Below, in pieces: positions 31,794 to 40,602 of a stretch of DNA of 64,000 bases; position 1 is the stretch's first letter; each line of letters opens with the position of its first letter. The stretch spans positions 1 to 64,000 of the forward strand of contig JBCCEF010000009.1 in assembly GCA_039030395.1 (NCBI GenBank), in the 5' to 3' direction. The notes beneath the pieces are model-generated. The model worked only from the letters and a program-made list of their open reading frames with translations, did not search any database and was not told where the DNA came from. Both the position numbers and the translations under genes were made by a program. This DNA comes from Acidobacteriota bacterium. GTDB lineage: Bacteria; Acidobacteriota; Thermoanaerobaculia; Multivoradales; JBCCEF01.

Positions 31794-33565
31794 GGGGACT
31801 CTCCGGTGAAACTCAAAAAGACGCTCAGGTAGCGCAGGTCCTGGCTGTTGCGGTCGGTCCGCTGGGGCACCCAGCCGTCCGTTGTCTCCAGGGTGAACCG
31901 GTAGAGGTGATCCGGCGGCCCCTGGGGAAAGAAGCCGAGATTCCGAGCCGTCTCTTGAAGCGGCAATTCCACCTCCATCCCGCTGCGCTTGGCCGGCGTG
32001 TCGAAGCGCACCGTCAGTCGCCGGCGGCCACTGTCCAGGGTCAACACATTCTCCGCCAAGGGCGAGTACACGGTGAACCGCAAGGAATCGAGCGGCTCCG
32101 GCGACGCCACGATCACCTCGCTCTTCGAATCGCCGCGCACCCAGATGCCGTGCGGGTGGCGCTCCTGCCCAAAGAAGTTGTCGCGTCGCAGCACCCAGTT
32201 GCCCTGCCCCCAATTGCGCTGGAAGTAGCTTGGGATGCGACCGTTGGGCAGCAGGGTCAGCTCCAGCGGCAGGGCCTGGAAAGGCCGCGAGCGGACGTGG
32301 GTCTGGAGGGTGAACTCCGGCGCGATCATCATCACCGGCACCGCCACCACCGAGGCGGTCCACAGACCGGCGGCGGCGAAGGGGGCTAGCAGCGACCAGC
32401 GGGCGCGGAAGATCCCCGGCAGGAACAGCAGCGCCGGATAGATCGAGGCGAAATAGCGATTGCCGATGAAGCCCGCCCCGCCGTGGTAGTTCCCCGGCCG
32501 CAGCAGGAAGAGGAGCAAACAATAGGCGGCCGCCGAGAGCAGCAGCAGCACCCGATAGCGACTGCGCGGCTTGGCGAAAAACAGTCCCAGCGCCAGCAGG
32601 GCGAAGGGGTAGTACGGCAGCAGACCGGTGTGCCGCCCGACCAGGAAGTAGCCGACATTCCGCGCCAGCACCGGCAAAGTGGTCGCCGGCCGCACGCCGG
32701 ACCAAGAACCGAAGCTGGTGCCCTTGTAGAGCTCCCACAGGTCGCCTTCCGCCTCCAGCGGGAAAGTGGCCTCGAAGGAGCGCCGCTGAACATCGCGATA
32801 GGGGCTCCAGTGGTCCGTCAGCTTCCACTGCAGGCCGATCAACAGGCCACCGGCCACCAGCGCGCCGGCGGCCAGCGCCGCGACGCCGCGAAAGCGCTTG
32901 CGCCACAGCAGATCGATCCCCAACGGCGCCCCGAGAAGCACCGTCGGCTCCTTCGAGACAAAAGCCGCCGCCAGCAGGCCGCCGGCGACGAAGAGCGCCG
33001 CCAGATGCCGGCGGGCGAAGCTCTCGTGGTGGCGTAGCCGCCAGCCGATGGCAACCGGAAAAAACAGGCACGCCATGTTGAACACTTCCGGCTGCATCCA
33101 GAAAACGTAGACGAAGGCCGCCGAAGCGAAGAAGAAACCGCCCACCCAAAGAGCGACCGGCGTCCCGGGCGGCGCCTCGCGGCCCACCAGCCACAGCCCG
33201 GTGCCGAACATCGCCAGGAACAGCACCATGTTCAGGATCACCAGCCCCTGCACACCGAACACGGCGTAGAACGGCACCGCCGCCGCCGAGTAGGGCAGCG
33301 GCTTGCCGTAGTGCATCGTCTCGCCGCCGTCGTCGGTAAACAGGATCAAGCCGTAGGGGCCTTGATCCCAGATGCGGTAGGCCCGCCGCAGGTCGCGGTG
33401 GTCGTAGGTCAGATCGTGGTCGTGCCACAGACTCTGGGCGATCATCACGTAGGCCGCCTCGTCGGCCACCGGCCCGGGCGGAAAGTGAATCTTGTACAGG
33501 GTGCCGGACAGGCCGAGGAGCAGGGCTCCCAGGCAGAGGGCGTGGAGAAGGCGGGACGATGTCAT
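31790..33565 (-). CDS. polytopic membrane protein, GT-C-like glycosyltransferase
   Basis: 591 residues. About ten membrane helices (first: LLHALCLGALLLGLSGTLYK; others VFWMQPEVFNMACLFFPVAI, LFVAGGLLAAAFVSKEPTVL, YYPFALLALGLFFA). An acidic loop early on (DEAAYVMIAQSLWHDHDLTY) fits the D/E motif of GT-C enzymes such as ArnT and PMT-like proteins. The C-terminal ~200 residues are a soluble, periplasmic beta-rich domain. Likely uses a polyprenyl-phosphate sugar donor. First gene of the leftward operon; the promoter should lie in 33566-33692, shared with the divergent operon. Confidence 0.75.
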   Translation of the reverse strand: MTSSRLLHALCLGALLLGLSGTLYKIHFPPGPVADEAAYVMIAQSLWHDHDLTYDHRDLRRAYRIWDQGPYGLILFTDDGGETMHYGKPLPYSAAAVPFYAVFGVQGLVILNMVLFLAMFGTGLWLVGREAPPGTPVALWVGGFFFASAAFVYVFWMQPEVFNMACLFFPVAIGWRLRHHESFARRHLAALFVAGGLLAAAFVSKEPTVLLGAPLGIDLLWRKRFRGVAALAAGALVAGGLLIGLQWKLTDHWSPYRDVQRRSFEATFPLEAEGDLWELYKGTSFGSWSGVRPATTLPVLARNVGYFLVGRHTGLLPYYPFALLALGLFFAKPRSRYRVLLLLSAAAYCLLLFLLRPGNYHGGAGFIGNRYFASIYPALLFLPGIFRARWSLLAPFAAAGLWTASVVAVPVMMIAPEFTLQTHVRSRPFQALPLELTLLPNGRIPSYFQRNWGQGNWVLRRDNFFGQERHPHGIWVRGDSKSEVIVASPEPLDSLRFTVYSPLAENVLTLDSGRRRLTVRFDTPAKRSGMEVELPLQETARNLGFFPQGPPDHLYRFTLETTDGWVPQRTDRNSQDLRYLSVFLSFTGESP

Positions 33566-33679
33566 GGTGCGTGGAACCGATGTCCGACGGAGATCGAAGC
33601 GTCGGACATCATACCGAGGTCTTGCCTGTCCTTCTCACCAGCCTTCGGCCACGGGGGCGGAAAGCCGGCCGACCGCCTG

Positions 33680-33685
33680 TAAACT
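33680..33685 (+). promoter_or_regulatory. candidate -10 box (TAAACT) for the rightward exopolysaccharide operon
   Basis: TAAACT ends 7 nt before ATG 33693, without a ribosome site, matching the spacing of the other near-leaderless starts. Confidence 0.4.
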
Positions 33686-33692
33686 CGGCGCC

Positions 33693-34805
33693 ATGGGGAA
33701 ACCGACCCTCGCCGTCGACCTGCGAGCCCTGGTTCCGGAGCCGACGGGAATCGGCGTCTACACCGAGCGCCTGCTCGAAGCCCTCGCTGAGCGCGGCACC
33801 TTCGAGCTGCTCGGGCTGGCCCACAAACCACCCACCCATGCGGATCAACTGACCGCCGCCGGAGTCGCCCTGGAAGACCAGTCGAGCCCCCTCGGCGTCC
33901 TCTGGCAGCAGGTGCGGTTGCCGCTGCGGCTGCGGCGGGGCGATGTCGACCTGGTGTGGTCTCCCATCCTCACCCTGCCCCGCTGGTGCCCGGTGCCCGC
34001 CGTCGCCACCGTCCACGACCTGACGGCGATCCACGTTCCCGCGGCGCACACCGCGAAGGTGCGCTGGAGCCTGCGGCCGTTCCTGCGCTCGACGCTGCGC
34101 CAGGCCCGTTTCGTGGTGACCCTGTCGCAAGCGGCGGCGGAAGACCTCAAGGCGTTCGAACGGAGCTGCGCCGACCGGCTGCGAGTGGTGCCGCCAGGAG
34201 TGGAACCGGCCTTCGCGCCGGCGCCTCCGGCCAGGATCGCTACCATGCGCAACTCTCTCGGCGCACCGGAGGGCTACTGGCTCTTCGCCGGCACCCTGGA
34301 ACCGCGCAAGAACGTCGGCGCTTTGGTGGATGCCTGGCTCGACCTGCGGCAGCGGCGACCGGACGTTCCGCCGCTGGTGATCGCCGGCGGTGCCGGCTGG
34401 GGCAGCGACCCGTTGGCGCAACGCATCGCCTCGCTGCGAGACCAAGGCCTGCACCACGTCGGCCGCGTGCCCCGCGCACGACTGGTCGAGTTGTTCCAGG
34501 GAGCTTCCCTTTTCGTATTTCCCTCGCTCTACGAGGGCTTCGGCCTGCCGCCCCTCGAAGCGATGGCCTGCGCCGTGCCGGTGGTGACCACGGATCGCTC
34601 GAGCCTGCCGGAGGTGGTGGGCGAGGCCGGGGTGCTGTTCGACCCGGACAAACCCAACGCCTTGACCGAAGCCCTGGAGGGCCTGCTCGACGATCCCCGG
34701 CGAGCCGCCGCCCTCGGCGAGGCCGGCCAACGCAGGGCACAAGCCTTCACCTGGCAGAAAACCGCCGAGGGCATGGAACGGATCTTCTTGGAAGCGTTAG
34801 ACTAA
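33693..34805 (+). CDS. GT4-type glycosyltransferase, 370 aa
   Basis: Starts MGKPTLAVDLRALVPEPTGI then GVYTERLLEAL; the longer frame upstream lacks homology. GT-B core: AVATVHDLTAIHVPA, GYWLFAGTLEPRKNVGALVD and donor site SLYEGFGLPPLEAMACAVPV with E-x7-E, then VVGEAGVLFDPDKPNAL. This subgroup (mannosyl/rhamnosyl-type, WbaZ-like) is common in polymer loci. First gene of the rightward operon. Confidence 0.9.
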   Translation: MGKPTLAVDLRALVPEPTGIGVYTERLLEALAERGTFELLGLAHKPPTHADQLTAAGVALEDQSSPLGVLWQQVRLPLRLRRGDVDLVWSPILTLPRWCPVPAVATVHDLTAIHVPAAHTAKVRWSLRPFLRSTLRQARFVVTLSQAAAEDLKAFERSCADRLRVVPPGVEPAFAPAPPARIATMRNSLGAPEGYWLFAGTLEPRKNVGALVDAWLDLRQRRPDVPPLVIAGGAGWGSDPLAQRIASLRDQGLHHVGRVPRARLVELFQGASLFVFPSLYEGFGLPPLEAMACAVPVVTTDRSSLPEVVGEAGVLFDPDKPNALTEALEGLLDDPRRAAALGEAGQRRAQAFTWQKTAEGMERIFLEALD

Positions 34806-34857
34806 GGGCGCTTGCGGCGGCCGTTCTGCCGTCGCCCTACCCCTGCGAGAAACGATC

Positions 34858-36048
34858 TTGTCCTACACCATCGGCATCGACGCCCGGAAAGTCCAGGACT
34901 TCGGCATCGGCACCTACATCCGGCAGTTGATCTACGGCCTGGCGGAGATCGACTCGGAGAACCAATACGTCCTGCTGACCCGCACCGCCGAGGGGCGGGA
35001 CAGCCTGTCCGGTCTGCCGGAGAATTTTCGCCTGGTGCAGGAGCGCTCGCCGGTCTATTCCCTGCGCGAGATGGTCACCCTGTCGTGGCGCCTCTTCCGC
35101 CTCGATCTCGACCTCTTCCACGCCACCCACTACACCCTGCCGGCGGTGGTGCCCTCGAAGGTAGTGGTGACGATCCACGACATCATCCACTTGCTCTATC
35201 CGGAGTTTCTGCCCAGCCGGCTGGCCTTTTTCTACGCCCAGCGCATGATCCGCCGCTCGCTGTCCCGCGGCGACGCGATCATCGCCGGTTCGCGCAACAC
35301 CCGCGCGGACCTGATCAGCTACTTCGATATGAGCGGAGACAAGATCGAGGTGGTCTATTACGGGGTGGATGAGGTGTACCGCAACCACCTCGCCGAAGAC
35401 GAGCTGGCGCTGGCGCTGCGCAGCCTGGAGATCGAGCGGCCCTATGTCCTGTTTGTCGGCAATGCCAGCAAGAAGCACAAAAACCTCGACAACGTGATCC
35501 AGGCCTATGCCCGGGCGCGCCAACTCCATGACTTCGACGCCCCGCTGGTGTGCGTGGGCGACCGCAGCGGCGCCGAGTTCAAGCTGCGCCAGCGGGCCGA
35601 ACAGCTCGGTATTGCGGATCGTGTGCATCTGCTGGGGCACGTCGCCTCGGAGGCCCTGCCGGCGATCTACCAGGGCGCCACGCTGTTCGTCTACCCCACC
35701 CTGTACGAGGGCTTCGGCCTGCCGGTGGTCGAGGCCATGGCCTCCGGCGTGGCGGTGATCACTTCGAACACCTCGGCGCTCAAGGAGGTCGCCGAGGGTT
35801 ACGGCCATCTGGTCGATCCCCTCGACGTCGAGGCGATGGCCCGGGCCATCGCCCGCTGCATGGAAGATGAGGACCACCGCAACGCCCTCGCTAAACTCGG
35901 CCGGCGGCGCGCCGACGACTTCCACTGGCGTCGCACCGCCGAACGCACCTTGGGGATCTACCAGCGCGTGATCGAACAAGGCAAGGGCCGGCGGGGGTCG
36001 CGCCGCGGCTCGAACGGCAACGGCATCAAGGGTGCGGACAAAGGATGA
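34858..36048 (+). CDS. GT4-type glycosyltransferase, 396 aa
   Basis: TTG start at 34858 (MSYTIGIDARKVQDFGIGTY IR). GT-B core: VVTIHDIIHLLYPEFLPSRL, YVLFVGNASKKHKNLDNVIQ and donor site PTLYEGFGLPVVEAMASGVA. The C-terminus is a basic low-complexity tail (GKGRRGSRRGSNGNGIKGAD). 52 bp after the previous glycosyltransferase and overlapping the next by ATGA. Confidence 0.88.
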   Translation: MSYTIGIDARKVQDFGIGTYIRQLIYGLAEIDSENQYVLLTRTAEGRDSLSGLPENFRLVQERSPVYSLREMVTLSWRLFRLDLDLFHATHYTLPAVVPSKVVVTIHDIIHLLYPEFLPSRLAFFYAQRMIRRSLSRGDAIIAGSRNTRADLISYFDMSGDKIEVVYYGVDEVYRNHLAEDELALALRSLEIERPYVLFVGNASKKHKNLDNVIQAYARARQLHDFDAPLVCVGDRSGAEFKLRQRAEQLGIADRVHLLGHVASEALPAIYQGATLFVYPTLYEGFGLPVVEAMASGVAVITSNTSALKEVAEGYGHLVDPLDVEAMARAIARCMEDEDHRNALAKLGRRRADDFHWRRTAERTLGIYQRVIEQGKGRRGSRRGSNGNGIKGADKG

Positions 36049-37190
36049 GTGCCGGCGGAGCCCCTCCCCAGCCGCGAGTCGCGCTGGTCCACGACTGGCT
36101 CACCGGCATGCGGGGCGGCGAAAAGGTGCTGGAGGCCATCGCCTCGCTCCATCCGGATGCCCCCCTTTACACCCTGTTCCACTTCCCCGGCAGCGTCTCC
36201 GAAGCCCTCGAATCGCACCCCATCCGCACCAGTTTCCTGCAACGCGCCTGGGGCCTCGAAAAACACTACCGGCGCTATCTGCCGCTCTTCCCGGCGGCGA
36301 TCGAGGATTTCGATTTCAGCGGCTACGACCTCATCCTGTCCACCAGCCACTGCGTCGCCAAAGGGGTGATCCCGGGGCCGGACACCCTGCACGTCTGCTA
36401 CTGCCACACCCCCATGCGCTACGCCTGGGATCAAGAGCACGCCTACTTTCCAGGCCGCCGCGGACTGGTACCTCGGCTGCGCGGGATGGCCCTGTCGCGA
36501 CTGCGCGCCTGGGACGTCGCCTCGGCCCCACGGGTGGATCGGTTCCTGGCCAACTCTCACTTCGTCGCCCGGCGCATCGAACGCTTCTACGGCCGCTCGG
36601 CGGAAGTTCTTCATCCGCCGGTGGACGTCGACTTCTTCCGGCCGGCGGAAGGGGAAGCGCCGGCCGGTGAGGACTACGCCTTGGTGGTGACGGCCCTGGC
36701 TCCGTACAAACGGGTGGAGATGGCGATTGTCGCCTGTCGACGACTCGACCTGCCGCTGCGCATCGTCGGCGCCGGCCCGGAACTCTCTCGCCTCCAGCGG
36801 CAGGCGGGCAACGCTCGCGTCCGGTTCCTCGGGCGCCTCACCGGCGAGGCCCTGCGGGAGCAGCTCCGGGGAGCCCGCTGCCTGGTGCAGCCGGGGATCG
36901 AGGACTTCGGCATCGCGCCGGTGGAGGCCCTCGCCTGCGGCACCCCGGTGGTCGCCCTGGGGCGCGGCGGGGTCCTCGACATCGTCGAACACGGGGTCCA
37001 CGGTTGGTTGGTAGACCACCTGGACGATCCCGACGAATTGGCGGCGGCGATTGACAAGATCCCCCGGATGGGCTTCAATATTCGGGACCTCCGCGCCCGG
37101 GCGGAGGCTTTCTCTGCTGCTCGTTTCTTGGATCGTTTCGTCTCGATCGTCGAGACCGTTCGCTCATCCCGGGGGGAGCCAACTCGTTGA
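36045..37190 (+). CDS. GT4-type glycosyltransferase, 381 aa (WbaZ-like)
   Basis: Starts MSAGGAPPQPRVALVHDWLT then GMRGGEKVLEAIA, with the HDWLTGMRGGEKV motif typical of WbaZ-like mannosyltransferases. Further: YDLILSTSHCVAKGVIPGPD, HVCYCHTPMRYAWDQ and donor site GIEDFGIAPVEALACGTPVV. ATG overlaps the previous stop; its own stop overlaps the TTG of the next gene (TTGA). Confidence 0.92.
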   Translation: MSAGGAPPQPRVALVHDWLTGMRGGEKVLEAIASLHPDAPLYTLFHFPGSVSEALESHPIRTSFLQRAWGLEKHYRRYLPLFPAAIEDFDFSGYDLILSTSHCVAKGVIPGPDTLHVCYCHTPMRYAWDQEHAYFPGRRGLVPRLRGMALSRLRAWDVASAPRVDRFLANSHFVARRIERFYGRSAEVLHPPVDVDFFRPAEGEAPAGEDYALVVTALAPYKRVEMAIVACRRLDLPLRIVGAGPELSRLQRQAGNARVRFLGRLTGEALREQLRGARCLVQPGIEDFGIAPVEALACGTPVVALGRGGVLDIVEHGVHGWLVDHLDDPDELAAAIDKIPRMGFNIRDLRARAEAFSAARFLDRFVSIVETVRSSRGEPTR

Positions 37191-38617
37191 TTCACAAGCG
37201 CCATCGCACAACGGCGGGCCTCTACGTCACGGCGGATATTCTCGCCACTCTCGCCGCCTTTTTCGGCGCCTGGGCGCTTCGCTTCGAAGCCCAGATCGTC
37301 CCCCTGACGAAGACGGTCCCCTCCTTTGGCCCCTACCTGATGCTGTTGCCCTTCGTGGCGATGGTGTGGCCGGTGGTGTTCTATTTTCACGGCCTCTATC
37401 GGGTGCAGCGTGGCCGCAGCCGGGTGGACGAGGTGCTCACCCTGGTGATGGCGGTGCTGGTGGGCACCGTTCTGATGTCCGCCTTCATGACCTGGTATCG
37501 GCCGACGGTCGCGCCGGACAGCATTGAGTACTTCACCTTCAGCCGCCCCTTTCTGGCGATCTTCGCGGTCCTCAACGTTCTGATGGCGACCACCGCCCGG
37601 ATGATCCTTCGGGCCTCCCTGCGCAAGCTGCGCCTGGCCGGCTACAACATCCAGCGCATCCTGGTGATCGGCGCCGGTGCCCTCGGCAAAGAGATCACCG
37701 CCAAACTGCTGGCCCACCGGGAGTTGGGCTTCGAAGTGGTCGGCTTCCTGGACGACGATCCCGGCAAGGCCGACACCAAAGCCGACGGCATTCCGGTGCT
37801 CGGCAAGCTCGGGGAAGTCGACGAGGTGATCGAGGACTACGGCATCGACCAGGTGTTCGTGGCCCTGCCCCTCGAAGCCCACCGCAAGATGATGCGGGTC
37901 TTGCAGCGTATCGGCCAGGAGTGCGTGGAGGTGCGCCTGGTGCCGGACATCCTGCAGTACGCCACCCTCAACGCCACCCTGGAGGATGTGGACGGCACGC
38001 CGGTCATCAACCTGTCGCAGGTGCCGCTCCAGGGCTGGAGCAGCCTATTCAAACGGGCGATGGACATCTCCGCCGCCGGCTTCGGCATGCTCCTGCTGCT
38101 GCCCTTCCTGCCGATCGTGGCGGCGGCCATCTGGTTCGAAGACCGCGGCCCGATCTTCTATCGCCAGGAGCGCATGGGCCTCGACGGCAAGTCCTTCTCC
38201 ATGCTCAAGCTGCGCTCCATGCGGGTCAACGCCGAGGCCTCCACCGGCCCGGTGTGGGCGGTGCGCGACGATCCGCGGCGCACCCGCGTCGGCGAGTTCA
38301 TCCGCCGCTGGTCGATCGACGAACTGCCGCAGCTCTGGAACGTCTTCAAGGGCGACATGTCCCTGATCGGCCCGCGCCCGGAGCGCCCGGCCTTCGTCCA
38401 GGAGTTCAAGCACAAGCTACCGCAGTACATGCTCCGCCACCGGGTCAAGGCCGGCATCACTGGCTGGGCCCAGGTGCACGGCTGGCGCGGCAACACCTCG
38501 ATCAAAAAGCGCCTCCAGTACGACCTCTACTACATCGAAAACTGGTCCCTGACGCTCGATCTCAAGATCCTCTGGATGACCCTCCGCCACGGCCTGCGGC
38601 AGACCAACGCGTACTGA
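37187..38617 (+). CDS. undecaprenyl-phosphate sugar-1-phosphate transferase (WbaP/WcaJ type)
   Basis: 476 residues from a TTG that overlaps the previous stop. It starts polymer synthesis by moving a sugar phosphate from UDP-sugar to undecaprenyl phosphate at the inner membrane. N-terminal four to five membrane helices (ILATLAAFFGAWALRF and others), a Rossmann-like domain (RILVIGAGALGKEITAKLLA), one more helix (AAGFGMLLLLPFLPIVAAAI), then the catalytic domain: PIFYRQERMGLDGKSFSMLK, RRWSIDELPQLWNVFKGDMS, LIGPRPERPAFV and AGITGWAQVHGWRGNTSI. Complete. Last gene of the rightward operon; defines the locus as an exopolysaccharide or O-antigen-type cluster. No flippase or polymerase is seen in the window. 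Confidence 0.95.
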   Translation: MIHKRHRTTAGLYVTADILATLAAFFGAWALRFEAQIVPLTKTVPSFGPYLMLLPFVAMVWPVVFYFHGLYRVQRGRSRVDEVLTLVMAVLVGTVLMSAFMTWYRPTVAPDSIEYFTFSRPFLAIFAVLNVLMATTARMILRASLRKLRLAGYNIQRILVIGAGALGKEITAKLLAHRELGFEVVGFLDDDPGKADTKADGIPVLGKLGEVDEVIEDYGIDQVFVALPLEAHRKMMRVLQRIGQECVEVRLVPDILQYATLNATLEDVDGTPVINLSQVPLQGWSSLFKRAMDISAAGFGMLLLLPFLPIVAAAIWFEDRGPIFYRQERMGLDGKSFSMLKLRSMRVNAEASTGPVWAVRDDPRRTRVGEFIRRWSIDELPQLWNVFKGDMSLIGPRPERPAFVQEFKHKLPQYMLRHRVKAGITGWAQVHGWRGNTSIKKRLQYDLYYIENWSLTLDLKILWMTLRHGLRQTNAY

Positions 38618-38619
38618 TC

Positions 38620-38990
38620 TCTGCGAAGTCCGCTCCCTTCCCGAGCGACGTCGAGAGCACCTGCAAAACCTTCCCTCGCGGAAGCTTCCCCTTCCACCGC
38701 GGCGACGCCGCGAACGCCGTCATTCGCATCGAATCCGGACGGGTGCGCCTGGAGCGCCTGCCCGCCGACGACACCGCGGTGACCCTGGCGACCCTGGGGA
38801 CGGCGCCTCGATCGCCTCGGTCTTCTCCACAAGACCTCCCAAGGGGAAGCCCGAAATGGTGCTTGGGCCCAGGATGCGGGTTTCTATGCCGCATATCCAG
38901 AGATCGCTTCGGCCGCGGCAAGCGTATAGCAGGCAAGCCTCGTCTGGGTGAAGCGCTCGAGACTTCAGATCTCTGGGGGCCTTCAACCTG
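38620..38990 (+). pseudogene. remnant of a Crp/Fnr-type regulator
   Basis: In one frame the text reads TFPRGSFPFHRGDAANAVIR and IESGRVRLERLPADDTAVTL then ATLGT, which is the cyclic-nucleotide-binding beta-barrel of Crp/Fnr-family regulators. The match stops near 38800; the following residues (SIASVFST in another frame) suggest decay by frameshifts. No start codon with a ribosome site and no helix-turn-helix. Nothing else is seen between 38617 and 39046. Confidence 0.55.
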
Positions 38991-39045
38991 ACGCCACCCT
39001 TCGATAGCACCTGGATAGACCCCGCTTCAGAGAGGAAGTCTCCAC

Positions 39046-40491
39046 ATGGATCGTGTTGACCAACAGCGCACCATCGCAGCGACGTGGCGCCCCACGTTCT
39101 ACACCTTCGCCGCTGTCTTCTTGTCCATCCTCGTCGTCGGCTTCGCAGCCGTACCGTGGATTCTTGGCTTCGCGCAGCGGGTGTATCTCGACCTGGCCAG
39201 CGACGTGAATCAGCGCCAGGCGCGCTCGATGACCGCCTTTCTGGAATCTCGACTGCAGGCTGGACTGAGTGAAGACGAGGCGATTCTCGAGTTCCAGGCG
39301 GCGACGGCGGGTAGCGACGTGGACCGTGGATACGTTTGCCTGATCGAGCGGGGTAGCAGCCGCTACCTCAGTCACCCGAACCTCGACAAGCTCGGTATGG
39401 ACGTCAAGCCGGGAGCGATCTTCTCGCCGGCCGGCGGACAGGAAGCGCAAGGTCCGTGGAGCACCTTTATCGAGCGCGGAGAAAGCGCCGACGGCCTGCT
39501 GACCTTTGGGCCGCAAATGTCCGAGGAGAAGGTGTACTTCACGAGCGTTCCCGGCACTGGCTGGACCGTCTCGACTCACAAGAATCTGGATCGAGTCTAC
39601 GCGGAACTCGGCCGCCTACGGCGCTCACTGATTGGTGGTGCGGTGCTGTTATCCCTCTTGTTCGCCCTTCCCGCATCGGTGGCGGCGCGGGGCGTCAGCC
39701 GACGGCGCGAAGCACAGATCCAGCACCAGGCCGAACTCGAGCGCCGGCTCCTCGAGGAGGAAGATGCTCGAAAGTCCCTGGAGCTCGATCAGGCGCGGGA
39801 GCTGCAGCTTTCCTTGGTACCGCGAGAGCTTCCTCGGCGTCCGGAGGTCCGGATGGCGGCTCGTATGGAAACCGCGACGGAAGTGGGCGGCGACTACTAC
39901 GACGTCATCGAGCGTGAGGACGGCTCCCTGCTGTTCGCCTTGGGAGACGCGACCGGCCACGGCTTGAAAGCCGGCATGATGGTAGTAGCGGCCAAGAGCC
40001 TCTTTGCCTACAGCGCCAACACGGACGATCTCGTCGATGTCGCAGCGAGGATGGCGAAGGCCCTGCGGACCATGCGTCTCGGAAGGCTTCACATGGCCTT
40101 CGCCCTCGCTCACCTCACCGGTCGACGGCTCGAAGTCGTAGGCGCGGGAATGCCGCCGGCCTTGATTCACCGCCACGTCACGGGCTCGGTCGAGGAACTG
40201 GCACTCAGCGGAGCTCCCCTGGGATCACCGATGGACTTTCCCTACTCGCTGGCAAGGGTCGATCTCGAAGCAGGCGACACCCTACTGCTGATGAGCGACG
40301 GACTGCCCGAGCTCCAAGGCGCCGAGGGCGAGGTGCTGGGCTACGAAGGCGTCGAAGGATTCTTTTCCGACGCCGTCGAGCCCGACGCATCGCCGGAAGA
40401 CATTGTGGCGGCACTGAGTCGAAGAGTCTCCACCTGGAGCGGGCGAGAACTCGAAGACGATGTCACCTACCTGGTGCTGCGCGTCTCCTGA
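39046..40491 (+). CDS. membrane PP2C (SpoIIE/RsbU-type) serine phosphatase
   Basis: 481 residues. Two membrane helices (TFYTFAAVFLSILVVGFAAV near 20-40; SLIGGAVLLSLLFALPASVA near 195-215) flank an extracytoplasmic Cache-like sensor domain. A coiled-coil linker (AELERRLLEEEDARKSLELD) leads to the phosphatase: QLSLVPRELPRRPEV, EVGGDYYDVI, FALGDATGHGLKAGMMVVAA, LLLMSDGLPELQGAEGE and ELEDDVTYLVLRVS. The metal-binding Asp residues are all present. Such enzymes dephosphorylate anti-sigma-factor antagonists in partner-switching systems. No partner gene is adjacent. No HAMP domain was clear. Confidence 0.88.
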   Translation: MDRVDQQRTIAATWRPTFYTFAAVFLSILVVGFAAVPWILGFAQRVYLDLASDVNQRQARSMTAFLESRLQAGLSEDEAILEFQAATAGSDVDRGYVCLIERGSSRYLSHPNLDKLGMDVKPGAIFSPAGGQEAQGPWSTFIERGESADGLLTFGPQMSEEKVYFTSVPGTGWTVSTHKNLDRVYAELGRLRRSLIGGAVLLSLLFALPASVAARGVSRRREAQIQHQAELERRLLEEEDARKSLELDQARELQLSLVPRELPRRPEVRMAARMETATEVGGDYYDVIEREDGSLLFALGDATGHGLKAGMMVVAAKSLFAYSANTDDLVDVAARMAKALRTMRLGRLHMAFALAHLTGRRLEVVGAGMPPALIHRHVTGSVEELALSGAPLGSPMDFPYSLARVDLEAGDTLLLMSDGLPELQGAEGEVLGYEGVEGFFSDAVEPDASPEDIVAALSRRVSTWSGRELEDDVTYLVLRVS

Positions 40492-40500
40492 CGGGCCCGT

Positions 40501-40591
40501 TCGGCGTTGGAACCGCGATCAAACCACTGATTTCAAGACGCTTGACAATCGGGTGGCACCTCCATGGGATGGCACCTCCATGGGATGGCAC
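40501..40591. repeat. GGTGGCACC-type element with 16-bp tandem duplication
   Basis: Contains CTGATTTCAAGACGCTTGAC and AATCGGGTGGCACC (to 40560), matching the right half of the element at 42238-42316. The end is followed by GGCACCTCCATGGGAT twice in tandem (40555-40570, 40571-40586) plus GGCAC. The left arm is not clear here. It sits between two convergent genes. Confidence 0.6.
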
Positions 40592-40602
40592 GGTGCGAGG
40601 GA

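Noticed and set aside
31347-33428. 693-aa minus-strand frame spanning the membrane glycosyltransferase
   Set aside because: Only its last ~148 codons are a real gene (from GTG 31793); the rest is an out-of-frame reading of the membrane protein.
40555-40591. 16-bp tandem repeat as a possible CRISPR or iteron array
   Set aside because: Only two and a third units without spacers; better seen as a local duplication at the end of the palindromic element.
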